A DNA stretch of 32,878 nt from a virus. Within the stretch, counting starts at the first letter, position 1; every line of letters starts with the position of its first letter. The translations under genes and the position numbers were made by a program. Of the stretch, positions 1-8,148 are shown one piece after another. The stretch covers positions 1 through 32,878 of IMG/VR virus record IMGVR_UViG_3300032265_000187; one strand, 5' to 3'. The notes under the pieces are model-generated. The model was not told where the DNA came from. It saw only the letters and a program-made list of their open reading frames with translations, and made no database searches.

Positions 1-587
1 GTATTGTCTATCTTCTGCCATGCCGACCCGTTATATACCGCCCAATCGCCCACTTGCCAATCAGTAATGCCGTTGAGATTAGTGCTGCCTGCAACATTAA
101 CAACATAGTAATAACCCTTAGTACCCACACTAGAGGTGAGAGTAGGCGTATTAGTAGATGCGTTCCATGTTCCTTGATAGCTTAATGCTCCTAAGACTGC
201 TGCTGGTAATTGAGAAATTGGTACTGTTCCGCTACCGTCAAGCGTGGCAACTCCATTAACCGCTGCTTTTTCAGTAGTAGGTATATACCCTGATACTGTT
301 GTTCCGCTAATTGTTCCACCAGTAACTGCAATAGCATTGGCGTTTTGCGTAGACATTGTTCCAAGACCAGTAACTGCGGTGCTAGGAATAGTTGCACTAG
401 CCGTCATAGCTGCCGTGCCGTTACCTACTACATAACCAGTTAAAGTTGCTGCACCAGAACCGCCATTAGCTACAGGAACTGTACCCACTAAATCATGCGA
501 ATCATTCCAGTTTGATGGCTGGACAATCGTTGTATCGCCAGCATCAGGGATTGCGCTGACAAACTTATGCTTGACTGTAATAGCCAT
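1..587 (-). CDS. Tail fibre protein, N-terminal part (runs off the window start)
   Basis: The ATG at 587 overlaps the portal stop codon (TAATG), and the frame is open to base 1. The 195 visible codons are rich in Gly, Thr, Ser and Val, with 'VANGGSGAATLTGYVVGNG' (residues ~38-56) followed by 'AVNGVATLDGSGTVPISQLP', a pattern typical of phage tail-fibre and collar proteins. The last residues, WQVGDWAVYNGSAWQKIDN, are common in such fibres. Joining base 1 to base 32878 keeps the frame without a stop and gives a 582-residue fibre with the piece at 31717-32878. The likely role is host recognition at the virion surface. Being a fibre is well supported by composition and context; receptor specificity cannot be read. 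Confidence 0.75.
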   Translation of the reverse strand, partial: MAITVKHKFVSAIPDAGDTTIVQPSNWNDSHDLVGTVPVANGGSGAATLTGYVVGNGTAAMTASATIPSTAVTGLGTMSTQNANAIAVTGGTISGTTVSGYIPTTEKAAVNGVATLDGSGTVPISQLPAAVLGALSYQGTWNASTNTPTLTSSVGTKGYYYVVNVAGSTNLNGITDWQVGDWAVYNGSAWQKIDN

Positions 588-2878
588 TATTGAACTCCGA
601 TGATTTTACCGTCTTGTCCCCGTACTACCTGTTTAGGTCTATTGTGGTTTTCGTTAATAGTATTTACCAAGTCACCCAATGCTAATGTCATCTGCTGGTT
701 GCTATTACTGATAGCATCAGCGATAGGTTGCATAGGATGTTGCATGGATTGTGCCATAGCTTCTTCAGTTAAATAAGCCTGTTCACCAGTTGATTCATCA
801 GCACCAATACGGGCAACTTCGATCTTAGCCCCGTTGTTAATATGGGCCAATAGAACTTGAGTATTGCGCTCTGTATTCATTCTCATTTGAGCAACCTTCA
901 TATCCATTTCGGCTTGCTGGCGGTTACGCTGATCTTCCAATTGGAATTTAAGTTGGTTTTCTTGCGCTTGGTATTCTTGCTTGGCTTTCTCAAGTTGCAT
1001 TTGCATTTGCATCTTTTGTTGCTCAAGTTGCATATTCATTTGCATTTCAGCTTGTTTAGCTTGGGATTGGGCTTGCATCTTAGCCTGTTCCATTTGCGCT
1101 TGCATTTGAAGCTTTTGTACTTCAGCGGATGGTGGCTTAGGTTTTCCTTCCAATGCTTGGGCTTGCTGACGGAACTTATCGGCTGTTTCGTCAATCAGTC
1201 CTTCCATGCCTTTACCAGCTTTAAATGCTGTTGTAGCAAACTTTAACATTTCCATTAACAGCGGAGTTAGTTGTGGGCTTGCTTGAGATGCAGGAATAGC
1301 TTCTTTTAAGAATGTGCCAATAGAACTTAAAAATTCTATTCTGTCGGCTTTTTCTTGTTGCTCATCTTGGAAAATCATTGAATCGCTAGTCACTTCAATA
1401 CGGAAGTTCTTAGCAGCTTCATTACGCAATAGACCCAATGCTTGTGGGATAAGTTGTTGATCTTGTGGACTTAATTGCATTGCACCACTAATTTTTACCA
1501 ATGTGTCATCGGTAAAGTGATTGCAAATAATTTGGGCTTTGATGCAAAGAAGTTCTGTAGCAAAGTCTACAACCGAATGTTGCATAGTCTTTAAACGACC
1601 AGCAGCATTGTTTGACTTAATAATCTGTGCGCCAAGGGTTTCGTTAGGATCAGTTTGTCCACGCTGAATATCAGCAATACCCATGATTTCGTAGATTTGA
1701 CCCTTAACTTGCTCCATTGCCTGATAAGACATGGTTAAAGCACTAGCTATTGGGGCTATATCTACAAGGTTAATTGCTCCAGCCATACCCTGCTTTTCAG
1801 CAAAAGCTGCCCAGTTTTTAACTGGGATAAGAGTATTGTTTTCGCCTTCAGTAAACAAACGCCCTAAAGCTGGTTCGGCAGCATCGTAAACTCCCCGTAC
1901 TTTCAGGGCTTGAATGAAGCCATCAATACGGTCAGCCAATGTATCTAACTGTCTTGCTTGGTCTTGATACAGTACAAAATCAGGGATTGGTATTAGAGAA
2001 TCAGTTGTTAATGTAGAAAACAAAGGTTTAGGACAAGGCCAAAAGTTTTCAAGTTTTAACGGATCGGGTCTAGTGTCTAGGATTTGCCCCATAGACTTAG
2101 ATAACCAAATGACTTCGCCTGAAGTCTTATCCCATATTTCGTATATACAAGCTTCTTTTGCGCCTTCGCCCATCTTTTCATTGAAAGACTTAGATGATTC
2201 AGGTCTTGTATCCAATGGAATACGCCCACCCAAATCTTCACCAAAGCGTTCAACAAGGGCTGGTCTACCTAAATAGACTTTGCGCCAACAAGCAGTTACT
2301 TCTTCCCATGTACGGGCTACGGTTATACCAAAGTCACGCCAATGGACATAATCTACAGGCGCACATTCGTATTCAATGCGTTCCTGATCTTCACGGTATA
2401 TACCGCCTTCGGTTTCGGCTTCATCAATATCTTCTGTGATTTGATAACCGTCATCAGGTGCGCCATCAGCTTCACCAGCCATTTCACCAGTAATATGCGG
2501 CTCATAACGAACCCAAGCAGTACCACGCCCACCTAACAAACGGTCATTAACCGCTTGATTCATAGCAGATTTGTAATCACCATAATGCTCAATTTCGTAC
2601 TCTAATGCCCGTTCAAGCATCATAGATGCAACTCTGCCTATTGGATCATTATCACGAAACCGCCTTGAAACGTCGGGTCTAGGCAATCTAGCAAAGATAG
2701 CTGGGGTAATAGTCTGTACGTTAGACCAAAGAATATTAAACTTAGAATTAGGGTTATTCCTAGTACGGCTGTCATCACGATAACGCTTAACAATCCTGTC
2801 GGCTCGACCTTCCCATTCCTTGAAAGTTCTTTCGTACTGTCCGATACAGTTGTACCAATCTTGGTATTCGTGATCCAT
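587..2878 (-). CDS. Portal protein (P22-like), 763 aa
   Basis: This forms the dodecameric portal ring at the capsid vertex through which DNA is packaged and ejected. The N-terminal half ('NILWSNVQTITPAIFARLPR' around residue 50, then 'MNQAVNDRLLGGRGTAWVRY') matches P22-type portals of podoviruses, and the length (763) is close to P22 portal (725). The C-terminal ~200 residues (about 565-690) are an extreme Gln/Met/Lys/Ala-rich helix ('MQAQMEQAKMQAQSQAKQAE'), expected to be a long coiled barrel reaching into the capsid. It lies directly below the large terminase with a 2-base gap, in the usual order terminase then portal. A long open frame on the opposite strand of the Gln-rich part is a composition artefact. 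Confidence 0.92.
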   Translation of the reverse strand: MDHEYQDWYNCIGQYERTFKEWEGRADRIVKRYRDDSRTRNNPNSKFNILWSNVQTITPAIFARLPRPDVSRRFRDNDPIGRVASMMLERALEYEIEHYGDYKSAMNQAVNDRLLGGRGTAWVRYEPHITGEMAGEADGAPDDGYQITEDIDEAETEGGIYREDQERIEYECAPVDYVHWRDFGITVARTWEEVTACWRKVYLGRPALVERFGEDLGGRIPLDTRPESSKSFNEKMGEGAKEACIYEIWDKTSGEVIWLSKSMGQILDTRPDPLKLENFWPCPKPLFSTLTTDSLIPIPDFVLYQDQARQLDTLADRIDGFIQALKVRGVYDAAEPALGRLFTEGENNTLIPVKNWAAFAEKQGMAGAINLVDIAPIASALTMSYQAMEQVKGQIYEIMGIADIQRGQTDPNETLGAQIIKSNNAAGRLKTMQHSVVDFATELLCIKAQIICNHFTDDTLVKISGAMQLSPQDQQLIPQALGLLRNEAAKNFRIEVTSDSMIFQDEQQEKADRIEFLSSIGTFLKEAIPASQASPQLTPLLMEMLKFATTAFKAGKGMEGLIDETADKFRQQAQALEGKPKPPSAEVQKLQMQAQMEQAKMQAQSQAKQAEMQMNMQLEQQKMQMQMQLEKAKQEYQAQENQLKFQLEDQRNRQQAEMDMKVAQMRMNTERNTQVLLAHINNGAKIEVARIGADESTGEQAYLTEEAMAQSMQHPMQPIADAISNSNQQMTLALGDLVNTINENHNRPKQVVRGQDGKIIGVQ

Positions 2879-2880
2879 AT

Positions 2881-4227
2881 TTATATCCTGCGGTGAGTTA
2901 TTTTAGGGGTTTCTTTCCACATCTCATTGAGCGTTACTTCATTTTCGCCAACGGATAAACCTTTAACACGGTCATCTTTAAGGATAGGAGTATCTTCATC
3001 TTTCCAAACGATTGACAGATAACGGAAAGCATCGGCAGAGTGACTTGTCCAATCATGTTTTGGGCGATCCCGAAATACTTTTTTATCGTCATCCCATTCC
3101 CTTTGATATTGGCGTAAACATTCGATACCTTCTTCGCATCTATTATCAAACCAAGTGCGTGTTAATGCAAGCCTTGATGCTTGTATTCCATCCTGAAGTG
3201 ACAGGTTTGGTACGATTTTTAGATGTTTTATGTCGATTTTTGTCGCAATTTGTTCAATTATGCTCTTACCACCACTAGCTAATGTTTTTGCTCTAGCATC
3301 GTGAGGTAGGTAATGGTAGCCATATTTGTAACCAAATTCTTCTTCTTTTTGCTTAAGTAAACCTGTGTAAAAAGGAATAGCTTGACCATTAGATGAATGA
3401 TGATCTAGTACCCGTATCTCCCCATAGACCACCTGAAACCACCATAGGCTTGTACTGTCGTTAAATCCAAGATCCCAAGCAGTATGGCAGGGAAACATAG
3501 GGTCATAATCAACAGTAGTAATACGCTCAAGGTCAGTAATCCTACGCATTTCTGCGCCATAAAACGCTCCCAATATTGCAGCCTCAAATGAACAAAGGAA
3601 CTCAGCCTCGTATTGATTATGCGACATCATGCGCTGGGCATCTAGTAATTCAGAATCAGGTAATAAGCCTGACTGATCTGCTCTAAGTGTCTTGGAATAC
3701 CAATCAGGATTGTTTTGAGCGTTCTTGAATATATCGTAGAAACCGTTATGACCTTTAGGCGTACCAATAAATGTAGCCCATCCACCTCTGTCAGCTAATG
3801 CTGGTCTGATAATCTCGCCCCATACTCTAGGCTTCATATCAGCAAATTCGTCAAGTACGATCCCGTCACAATAGTTTCCACGAAGCGAATCAGGGGTATC
3901 TGCTCCAAACAATCGAATCTTAGCCCCGTTATGTAGTTGTACCCATAATTCTGATTGATTTGCTTTTTCTAGTGCAGGCGCAGCAAAACGGAGTAAATAG
4001 TCCCAAGCAACTGATTTGGCCTGTGAGTAAAGTGGGCAAAGGTAAAAGTATCTACCATCAGGCTTACCTTCTTTAATTGCCCTGCGTATAAGGTCATTAA
4101 TGGATGCTACAGTCTTGCCAGCCCTTCGGTGACATACTAGGACTGCCCAGCGTTCTTTACGGTTGTGGAACGCTTTAAATGCTTCCCGTGCTTTGTATTC
4201 AAATTCATGTACTACTACTTCACTCAT
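2881..4227 (-). CDS. terL: Terminase large subunit (ATPase and nuclease)
   Basis: This is the DNA-packaging motor. It cuts the concatemer and drives DNA through the portal using ATP. Visible motifs are Walker A CHRRAGKT (residues 32-39), Walker B IVLDEF (123-128, catalytic E127), coupling motif GTPKG (155-159), and the RNase H-like nuclease acidic residues in TAWDLGFND (D252), YLPHDARAK (D310) and HDWTSHSADAFRYL (D399). At 448 residues it is a normal length for the family. It overlaps the candidate small subunit by 8 bases and is followed by the portal, the classic packaging order. The packaging mechanism (headful or site-specific) cannot be read from these motifs alone. Confidence 0.96.
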   Translation of the reverse strand: MSEVVVHEFEYKAREAFKAFHNRKERWAVLVCHRRAGKTVASINDLIRRAIKEGKPDGRYFYLCPLYSQAKSVAWDYLLRFAAPALEKANQSELWVQLHNGAKIRLFGADTPDSLRGNYCDGIVLDEFADMKPRVWGEIIRPALADRGGWATFIGTPKGHNGFYDIFKNAQNNPDWYSKTLRADQSGLLPDSELLDAQRMMSHNQYEAEFLCSFEAAILGAFYGAEMRRITDLERITTVDYDPMFPCHTAWDLGFNDSTSLWWFQVVYGEIRVLDHHSSNGQAIPFYTGLLKQKEEEFGYKYGYHYLPHDARAKTLASGGKSIIEQIATKIDIKHLKIVPNLSLQDGIQASRLALTRTWFDNRCEEGIECLRQYQREWDDDKKVFRDRPKHDWTSHSADAFRYLSIVWKDEDTPILKDDRVKGLSVGENEVTLNEMWKETPKITHRRI

Positions 4228-4507
4228 CTTGCCACTTGTAAATGTGGGTTATGGGTGCAGTAGCATCACCAGCGTGTTCTGTTCTAGCTAACTTAGGCAC
4301 ATGGTACTCAGCTACTTGCATAAAGCAATCAAAGGCTACCTTTGGCCCAAGCTTCTCATTCATAGCGATCTCGTCAAGCCATTGTTGTAGTTTGTCTGCG
4401 TTACCATCCACGAACTTAGCGATCGCCTCTCTAGCGAGGGCTGTGGACTTATTAGGGCTACCTTTAGGTCTACCTTTAGGATTATTTGTTTGTTCTTTAA
4501 TGGCCAT
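4220..4507 (-). CDS. Putative terminase small subunit (DNA recognition)
   Basis: This 95-residue protein is encoded immediately upstream of the large terminase and overlaps it by 8 bases. The N-terminus carries the basic motif NPKGRPKGSPNKST, an AT-hook-like or flexible DNA-binding segment seen in many small terminase-like phage proteins. A helical region follows ('AREAIAKFVDGNADKLQQWL', 'KVAFDCFMQVAEYHVPKLAR'). Its expected role is to bind viral DNA and load the large subunit. The function is inferred mainly from position and the basic motif, as the sequence is not a textbook match to one small-terminase family. Confidence 0.65.
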   Translation of the reverse strand: MAIKEQTNNPKGRPKGSPNKSTALAREAIAKFVDGNADKLQQWLDEIAMNEKLGPKVAFDCFMQVAEYHVPKLARTEHAGDATAPITHIYKWQDE

Positions 4508-4542
4508 ATCTAACTCAAATGGTTGATTAAGATAGGTTAATT

Positions 4543-5556
4543 CTACTCTATTTTGTCAATTTGTTGTTGTATTAAGTCTTTACGGGTAGGTATGCCATTT
4601 TTTTCTAATATCTTTACATCAGATGGTTCAAACACTACATAGTTATGTGTTCCAGCACCTTGACCTTTTTTTATTTGGAAGTTTTCGTATTTAACGCCAG
4701 TTACACCATGATCAACCAACCATTTGGAAGCATCAATTTGTGGGTTTTGCGAACCAGTTTGTTTTAAACTAAAAGCTATTTCTTTGTATAGGCGTTCACC
4801 TGTAGATGGCGAAATACCGCTACCAAATTGTTCCATAGCTTTTTCAGATAAACGTTTGCGCAAATCTTCAGGCACATTTTCATACCAATTAAGCATATTT
4901 GGTATTTTTTCATCAGGAATGTCGACTTTGTATAGATTTCCCTGTGTTTTGCCTTTTAATTTATCTAACAATGACAATGATTTAGGGTCTTTTATGACTT
5001 CCAATTCATTAATTAAGTCTTTTGCGGATTTTATTGCGCCTGCACGGTTAGCTGGACTTATTTGATTTGTGACTTCTAATGATTGATTAGCCATTTGTAA
5101 GGCTTTATCAATGTCATTGCCGTGTAATTCTAAAAAAGTTTTTGCTCTTGTGTTAGCTGGTTTTCCAGCATTTATGTAACCTTTAGCTACTTCGGGCGAT
5201 TCAGCAAAATAAGTGCCATGACCAAAGTTTTGAGTTCCTTGACCTGAACCACCTTTTAAAGCACTAAAAGCACCTTGAATCGTATGTGGTGTGCCATGAT
5301 AAGCGGTAGCACCCATAAGGTTAGGGATATAATTAGCAAAATCCTTAGCCGCTTGTGGGTCATAATTAGGGTTTACCCCATTAGACCTAGGATCAAAATT
5401 GTATGGCATGGAGTTCTGCACCATGTTATTCATGGTTATTGCGTTTTGCGCTGTTGTTTGTGGCAAATTGCGAAAATGCTCTTTAATCGGGTCAGCAAGT
5501 GCCGATTCGGTAGGGGGTTTGTACCCACCTCTTAACAAGTCGGCAAGCGTAGGCAT
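4543..5556 (-). CDS. ADP-ribosyltransferase-like protein (ART-PolyVal type)
   Basis: This 337-residue protein has the hallmarks of ADP-ribosyltransferase domains found in phage polyvalent proteins. These are AYHGTPH (about residue 84) for the NAD-binding His-Gly, then FGHGTYFAESPEVAKGY (about 112-128) for the central Tyr strand, and a C-terminal segment with LYKVDIPDE, HGVTGVKYEN and GTHNYVVFEPSDVKILE. This is the H-Y-[E/Q] arrangement of the PARP/diphtheria-toxin-like branch. The first ~80 residues (PPTESALADPIKEHFRNLPQ) look like a linker or targeting region. It lies in the packaging and virion block, so it may be packaged and injected to modify host proteins; that is inference. The start is ATG at 5556, coupled (TAATG) to the small gene upstream. 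Confidence 0.72.
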   Translation of the reverse strand: MPTLADLLRGGYKPPTESALADPIKEHFRNLPQTTAQNAITMNNMVQNSMPYNFDPRSNGVNPNYDPQAAKDFANYIPNLMGATAYHGTPHTIQGAFSALKGGSGQGTQNFGHGTYFAESPEVAKGYINAGKPANTRAKTFLELHGNDIDKALQMANQSLEVTNQISPANRAGAIKSAKDLINELEVIKDPKSLSLLDKLKGKTQGNLYKVDIPDEKIPNMLNWYENVPEDLRKRLSEKAMEQFGSGISPSTGERLYKEIAFSLKQTGSQNPQIDASKWLVDHGVTGVKYENFQIKKGQGAGTHNYVVFEPSDVKILEKNGIPTRKDLIQQQIDKIE

Positions 5557-5705
5557 TACTTAACTTCTTTATCCAAGTCTTTAAGTTTATTGGCTAACAT
5601 CTTCCTACGGGCAATACGATCTGCCTGTTGTTTTTCAAGGGTAGATTCTTGATGAGGGCGTAGCATTGCATCTTCTTTTTTGTATTTGCGGTTCATGTGT
5701 TCCAT
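5556..5705 (-). CDS. Small charged protein, 49 aa
   Basis: This short gene is tightly coupled on both sides. Its ATG overlaps the upstream stop codon (TAATG at 5707-5703), and its TAA overlaps the next ATG (5558-5554). The product is 49 residues, very rich in Lys, Arg, Glu and Asp (MEHMNRKYKKEDAMLRPHQ, then a helix to LDKEVK), probably helical and soluble. A second ATG at codon 4 is an alternative start. The function is unknown. The coupling pattern makes it a real gene more likely than not. Confidence 0.7.
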   Translation of the reverse strand: MEHMNRKYKKEDAMLRPHQESTLEKQQADRIARRKMLANKLKDLDKEVK

Positions 5706-5890
5706 TACATATCCTTCATTTTTTCACGAATCATATCTTTTCTGCTTTGTGGCTTGGCAGTCTTAGCTGATTCTTTAAAATCTGCGGCACTTGGCGCACC
5801 TTTTGAACCAGCTTTTCTCATGTGTTCGCCTGAGCCATGCTTAATGCGCTCTTGTTTAGCATGAATATTAGCGTATAATCCGTTTTTCAT
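5705..5890 (-). CDS. Conserved small basic phage protein, 61 aa
   Basis: The product begins MKNGLYANIHAKQERIKHG and continues SGEHMRKAGSKGAPSAADFK. I recognise this pattern from small proteins encoded near the head genes of many environmental podoviruses and myoviruses, which have no assigned function. It is strongly basic with several Gly/Ser/Pro residues, so it is probably partly disordered and could bind nucleic acid or associate with the virion. Its start overlaps the upstream stop by 4 bases (ATGA), implying translational coupling. Confidence 0.75.
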   Translation of the reverse strand: MKNGLYANIHAKQERIKHGSGEHMRKAGSKGAPSAADFKESAKTAKPQSRKDMIREKMKDM

Positions 5891-6072
5891 TCTTTTTCGC
5901 CTATATATTTATCGTATTGGGCTTCTAACTTAGCTTTGCGTGTGCCTTTAGCGTATTCACGCTCTGTATTCAAAGCAATGGCAAGGGCCTGCTTCTTGGA
6001 ACGCCCCGATTTGACCTCAGCTTTAATGTTTTTCCCAACTGATTCGGCTGATCCTGATTTATCTAATGGCAT
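5887..6072 (-). CDS. Conserved small phage protein, 61 aa (MPLDKSGSAESVGKN type)
   Basis: The N-terminus MPLDKSGSAESVGKNIKAEV followed by SGRSKKQALAIALNTEREYA belongs to a widespread family of small phage proteins that usually lie beside the GLYANIHAK protein encoded just downstream here. The family consensus is a short helical basic segment with KQAxAIAL. No enzymatic motif is visible. It overlaps the next gene by 4 bases (ATGA). The paired conservation suggests a shared role, possibly in the virion, but this is inference. Confidence 0.75.
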   Translation of the reverse strand: MPLDKSGSAESVGKNIKAEVKSGRSKKQALAIALNTEREYAKGTRKAKLEAQYDKYIGEKE

Positions 6073-6081
6073 TACTATTCC

Positions 6082-6462
6082 TTAATCAAATGTTTTGTTA
6101 TATGTCAAACTAAAACCACCCTTACCTACAGGGTTGCCCATAAATTCTGATTTATTTGGGTAATATCCAGCAGTAATGTTTTGTGATGGGCTTCCATAAG
6201 AAAGATCAATGCCGTTAATTACAGCAGGAATATTGTATTTGTTGTTTACAACACCTTGACCTGAAAGGCCAACGCCAAAATTATTTCCAGCTTCATTCGG
6301 GTCAAATTGATACCCAGCACGACCTTTTATCATTGTTCCAGCTTGACCCATAGGGATAGCATTACCACCGACATTAACTTTACGCAATAAATCAGCAAGT
6401 TTTAATGTCTCGCCCGCTTCGCCTTCAGGCAAATTGTAAGTTTGAGGTTTTAAAAAATCCAT
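6082..6462 (-). CDS. Unknown 126-aa protein, beta-rich
   Basis: I do not recognise this protein. After a short helical stretch (about residues 15-30, GETLKLADLLRKVNVGG) it becomes Gly/Asn/Tyr-rich with alternating hydrophobic residues ('AGYQFDPNEAGNNFGVGLSG', 'NITAGYYP', 'GGFSLTYNKTF') and ends in an aromatic residue. This resembles beta-strand patterns of porin-like or fibre proteins, and a terminal Phe-X-X is also seen in outer-membrane beta-barrels (here ...TYNKTFD). There is no signal peptide. It lies 2 bases upstream of nothing else but the small-gene cluster, and follows the ferritin-like gene with a 2-base gap. A virion or minor structural role is a guess. Confidence 0.6.
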   Translation of the reverse strand: MDFLKPQTYNLPEGEAGETLKLADLLRKVNVGGNAIPMGQAGTMIKGRAGYQFDPNEAGNNFGVGLSGQGVVNNKYNIPAVINGIDLSYGSPSQNITAGYYPNKSEFMGNPVGKGGFSLTYNKTFD

Positions 6463-6464
6463 TT

Positions 6465-6824
6465 TTATGCTTTGAATTTAAGTAAATAGATGGTTGTGTC
6501 AATTTCTTGGGCAATATTGTCAATAAGTTGAACAATTTCTGAATCTTGCGGCAAATCAGGTCTAGCATCTTTAACAAACGATTGTAAAGATTGCAAATAT
6601 GAAAGCGGTTCTTTAGGTTGGTGATAAGTGCTTGGAAATTCGGTTATTTGCCCATATATGCCGAAGAAACACTCAGCCAAATCGTCTGTGAGCGATATGA
6701 TTCGTTCATAAAAGTGGCCTAATGCTTTATGTTTAGCATAGCTTTTAGTAGCCCAATGAAAAAAATGGGTATTAGTCCCCGAATGTAGCAATGTTGCTAG
6801 GAATAATGCCATTGACTTTTCCAT
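6465..6824 (-). CDS. Ferritin-like/Dps-like helical protein (DUF5856-type)
   Basis: The 119-residue protein starts MEKSMALFLATLLHSGTNTH and continues FFHWATKSYAKHKALGHFYE, then IISLTDDLAECFFGIYG. The pattern of His-phi-x-His-W, then H-x-x-x-G-x-x-Y-E, then D-D-x-x-E matches phage ferritin-like proteins related to Dps, in which these His and Glu/Asp residues bind metal. Length and all-helical character also fit. Dps-like proteins bind DNA or store iron, but in phages the role is unknown. SD-like AAGGAG (plus-strand complement at ~6831-6836) precedes the ATG at 6824. The family call is moderately sure, the function is not. Confidence 0.65.
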   Translation of the reverse strand: MEKSMALFLATLLHSGTNTHFFHWATKSYAKHKALGHFYERIISLTDDLAECFFGIYGQITEFPSTYHQPKEPLSYLQSLQSFVKDARPDLPQDSEIVQLIDNIAQEIDTTIYLLKFKA

Positions 6825-6846
6825 AAAACGCTCCTTTTGCGTTATT

Positions 6847-7131
6847 TTATAACACTTTTCTTGTTATTCCTAATGCTCTTATTGCTGCTTCAACGCTATC
6901 AACACGACTGATTGCACCACCACGCCACTTGCCTAAAAAGTCCAATTGGTCAGGTGTAAACTTAGCTTTTGCATCTCGTTTTATTTCCATTAATAATGTC
7001 TCCCCAGCGTATCCCACTAAAAGATCAGGACAACCGTGTTTCATTGCCGCTAAAGATACAACCGTAGCACCTAATTCACGCAATGCTTTGACGATTTCTT
7101 TATGGTTTGTATCAATTCGTGCGTATGTCAT
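6847..7131 (-). CDS. VRR-NUC-type nuclease, 94 aa
   Basis: This small PD-(D/E)XK nuclease shows CPDLLVGYAGETLLMEIKRD with catalytic D36, E49 and K51, followed by FTPDQLDFLGKWRGG (Q62), the standard layout of stand-alone phage VRR-NUC domains. Such enzymes cut branched DNA such as Holliday junctions, or flaps. In a phage this resolves replication or recombination intermediates before packaging. It is the first gene of the long leftward late block and faces the divergent 7189 gene across a 57-base promoter region. Confidence 0.88.
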   Translation of the reverse strand: MTYARIDTNHKEIVKALRELGATVVSLAAMKHGCPDLLVGYAGETLLMEIKRDAKAKFTPDQLDFLGKWRGGAISRVDSVEAAIRALGITRKVL

Positions 7132-7192
7132 TGATTTTCCATTAAAATAGATTAGTATTGGCTAACTTTACCATTATAAAGGTTATAAATGG
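7131..7192. promoter_or_regulatory. Divergent promoter region between the late-left and 7189-right genes
   Basis: This holds 57 noncoding bases between divergent genes. On the minus strand a perfect -10 hexamer TATAAT lies at 7178-7173, but no good -35 is present 16-18 bases upstream, so an activator may be needed for late expression. On the plus strand, TTGATT (7131-7136) and TAGTAT (7153-7158) with a 16-base spacer make a weak sigma70 candidate for the 7189 gene. An imperfect 22-bp palindrome at 7171-7192 (outer arms CCATT/AATGG) covers the minus -10 and the plus start codon. Both promoter calls are tentative. Confidence 0.4.
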
Positions 7193-8148
7193 CTGGCTAT
7201 TTTCTTACGGATGAACAGTTTATAGAAGAATGGAAAAGGATAGGATCACCTTTAACATTTGCCAAAATACATGGTTTAGCAGAAAGAACTGTATATAACC
7301 GCAGGCGTTCAATAGAAACTAGACTAGGCGTTACTCTTTCTAGTTTTGCAGATCAAAGGTTAAACGATTACAAAAAAACTGAACAAACCGTAGGTAATAC
7401 CCGTAGAGGTATGGACATAGAAAAAGGTAGGGTCATCGTTTTTAGTGATGCTCACTTTTGGCCCGAACAAACTACCACCGCTTTTAAAGCTTTAATTGAA
7501 ATGATTAAAGAGTTTAAGCCTACAGCTATTGTCTGTAATGGGGATGCTTTAGATGGTGCTTCTATAAGCCGCTTTCCCCGTATGGATTGGAATAAGCTAC
7601 CAACAGTTAAAGAAGAATTAGAAGCCTGCCAGTATTATTTGGGTGAAATTGAAGCTGTAGCCAAAGGTGCTAAATTGTTTTTTCCCCTTGGAAATCATGA
7701 TGCTAGGCTAGAAGCTAATATTGTTGAAAATTTACCAGCTTTTGAAGGCATGAGAGGTACTACCCTAAAAGAATATTTCCCTTCGTGGTTACCATGTTGG
7801 AGTTTTTGGGTAAACCAAGATACTTGTATTAAGCATCGCTGGAAAGGTGGCTGGACAGGTGGCAGAAACAATACCGTTAATTCAGGGGTGAATATGATTA
7901 CAGGTCATACCCATGTGTTATCAGTTATTCCGTTTAATGACTATAACGGTACACGCTGGGGTGTCCAAACTGGCACTTTAGCCGATATTAACGGTCAGCA
8001 ATTTTCCTATACCGAGGATCAAAGCAAAGATTGGAATAGCGGATTTGTGATGCTTTCGTTTGATAGAAGTAAGCTTTTGCAGCCTGAAATGATTAGGGTT
8101 TGGGGTGAAGATGAAGTTGAGTTCCGTGGCAAAATTCATTCTGTATGA
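7189..8148 (+). CDS. Metallophosphoesterase with N-terminal HTH-like segment, 319 aa
   Basis: This calcineurin-like phosphoesterase has all its metal motifs: SDAH (D87, H89), NGD (G118, D119), GNHD (168-171) and GHTH (239-242). Such phage enzymes act on phosphodiesters or phosphomonoesters of nucleic acids or nucleotides; the substrate is not readable. The first ~50 residues (FIEEWKRIGSPLTFAKIHGL, ERTVYNRRRSIETRLG) look like a helix-turn-helix, common in these phage phosphoesterases and suggesting DNA binding. It is translated rightward with the SprT-like gene (ATGA overlap), against the direction of both flanking operons. Confidence 0.88.
   Translation: MAGYFLTDEQFIEEWKRIGSPLTFAKIHGLAERTVYNRRRSIETRLGVTLSSFADQRLNDYKKTEQTVGNTRRGMDIEKGRVIVFSDAHFWPEQTTTAFKALIEMIKEFKPTAIVCNGDALDGASISRFPRMDWNKLPTVKEELEACQYYLGEIEAVAKGAKLFFPLGNHDARLEANIVENLPAFEGMRGTTLKEYFPSWLPCWSFWVNQDTCIKHRWKGGWTGGRNNTVNSGVNMITGHTHVLSVIPFNDYNGTRWGVQTGTLADINGQQFSYTEDQSKDWNSGFVMLSFDRSKLLQPEMIRVWGEDEVEFRGKIHSV

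Noticed and set aside
1000-1110. Tandem 'TTGCATTTGCAT' runs as a possible CRISPR or satellite repeat
   Set aside because: They are codons for Met/Gln/Gln-rich coiled coil in the portal gene, with no spacer structure.
857-1246. A 129-codon open frame on the plus strand inside the portal gene
   Set aside because: It is the reverse of the Gln/Met-rich helix of the portal; the Leu/His-rich product and lack of a promoter or SD make it a composition shadow.
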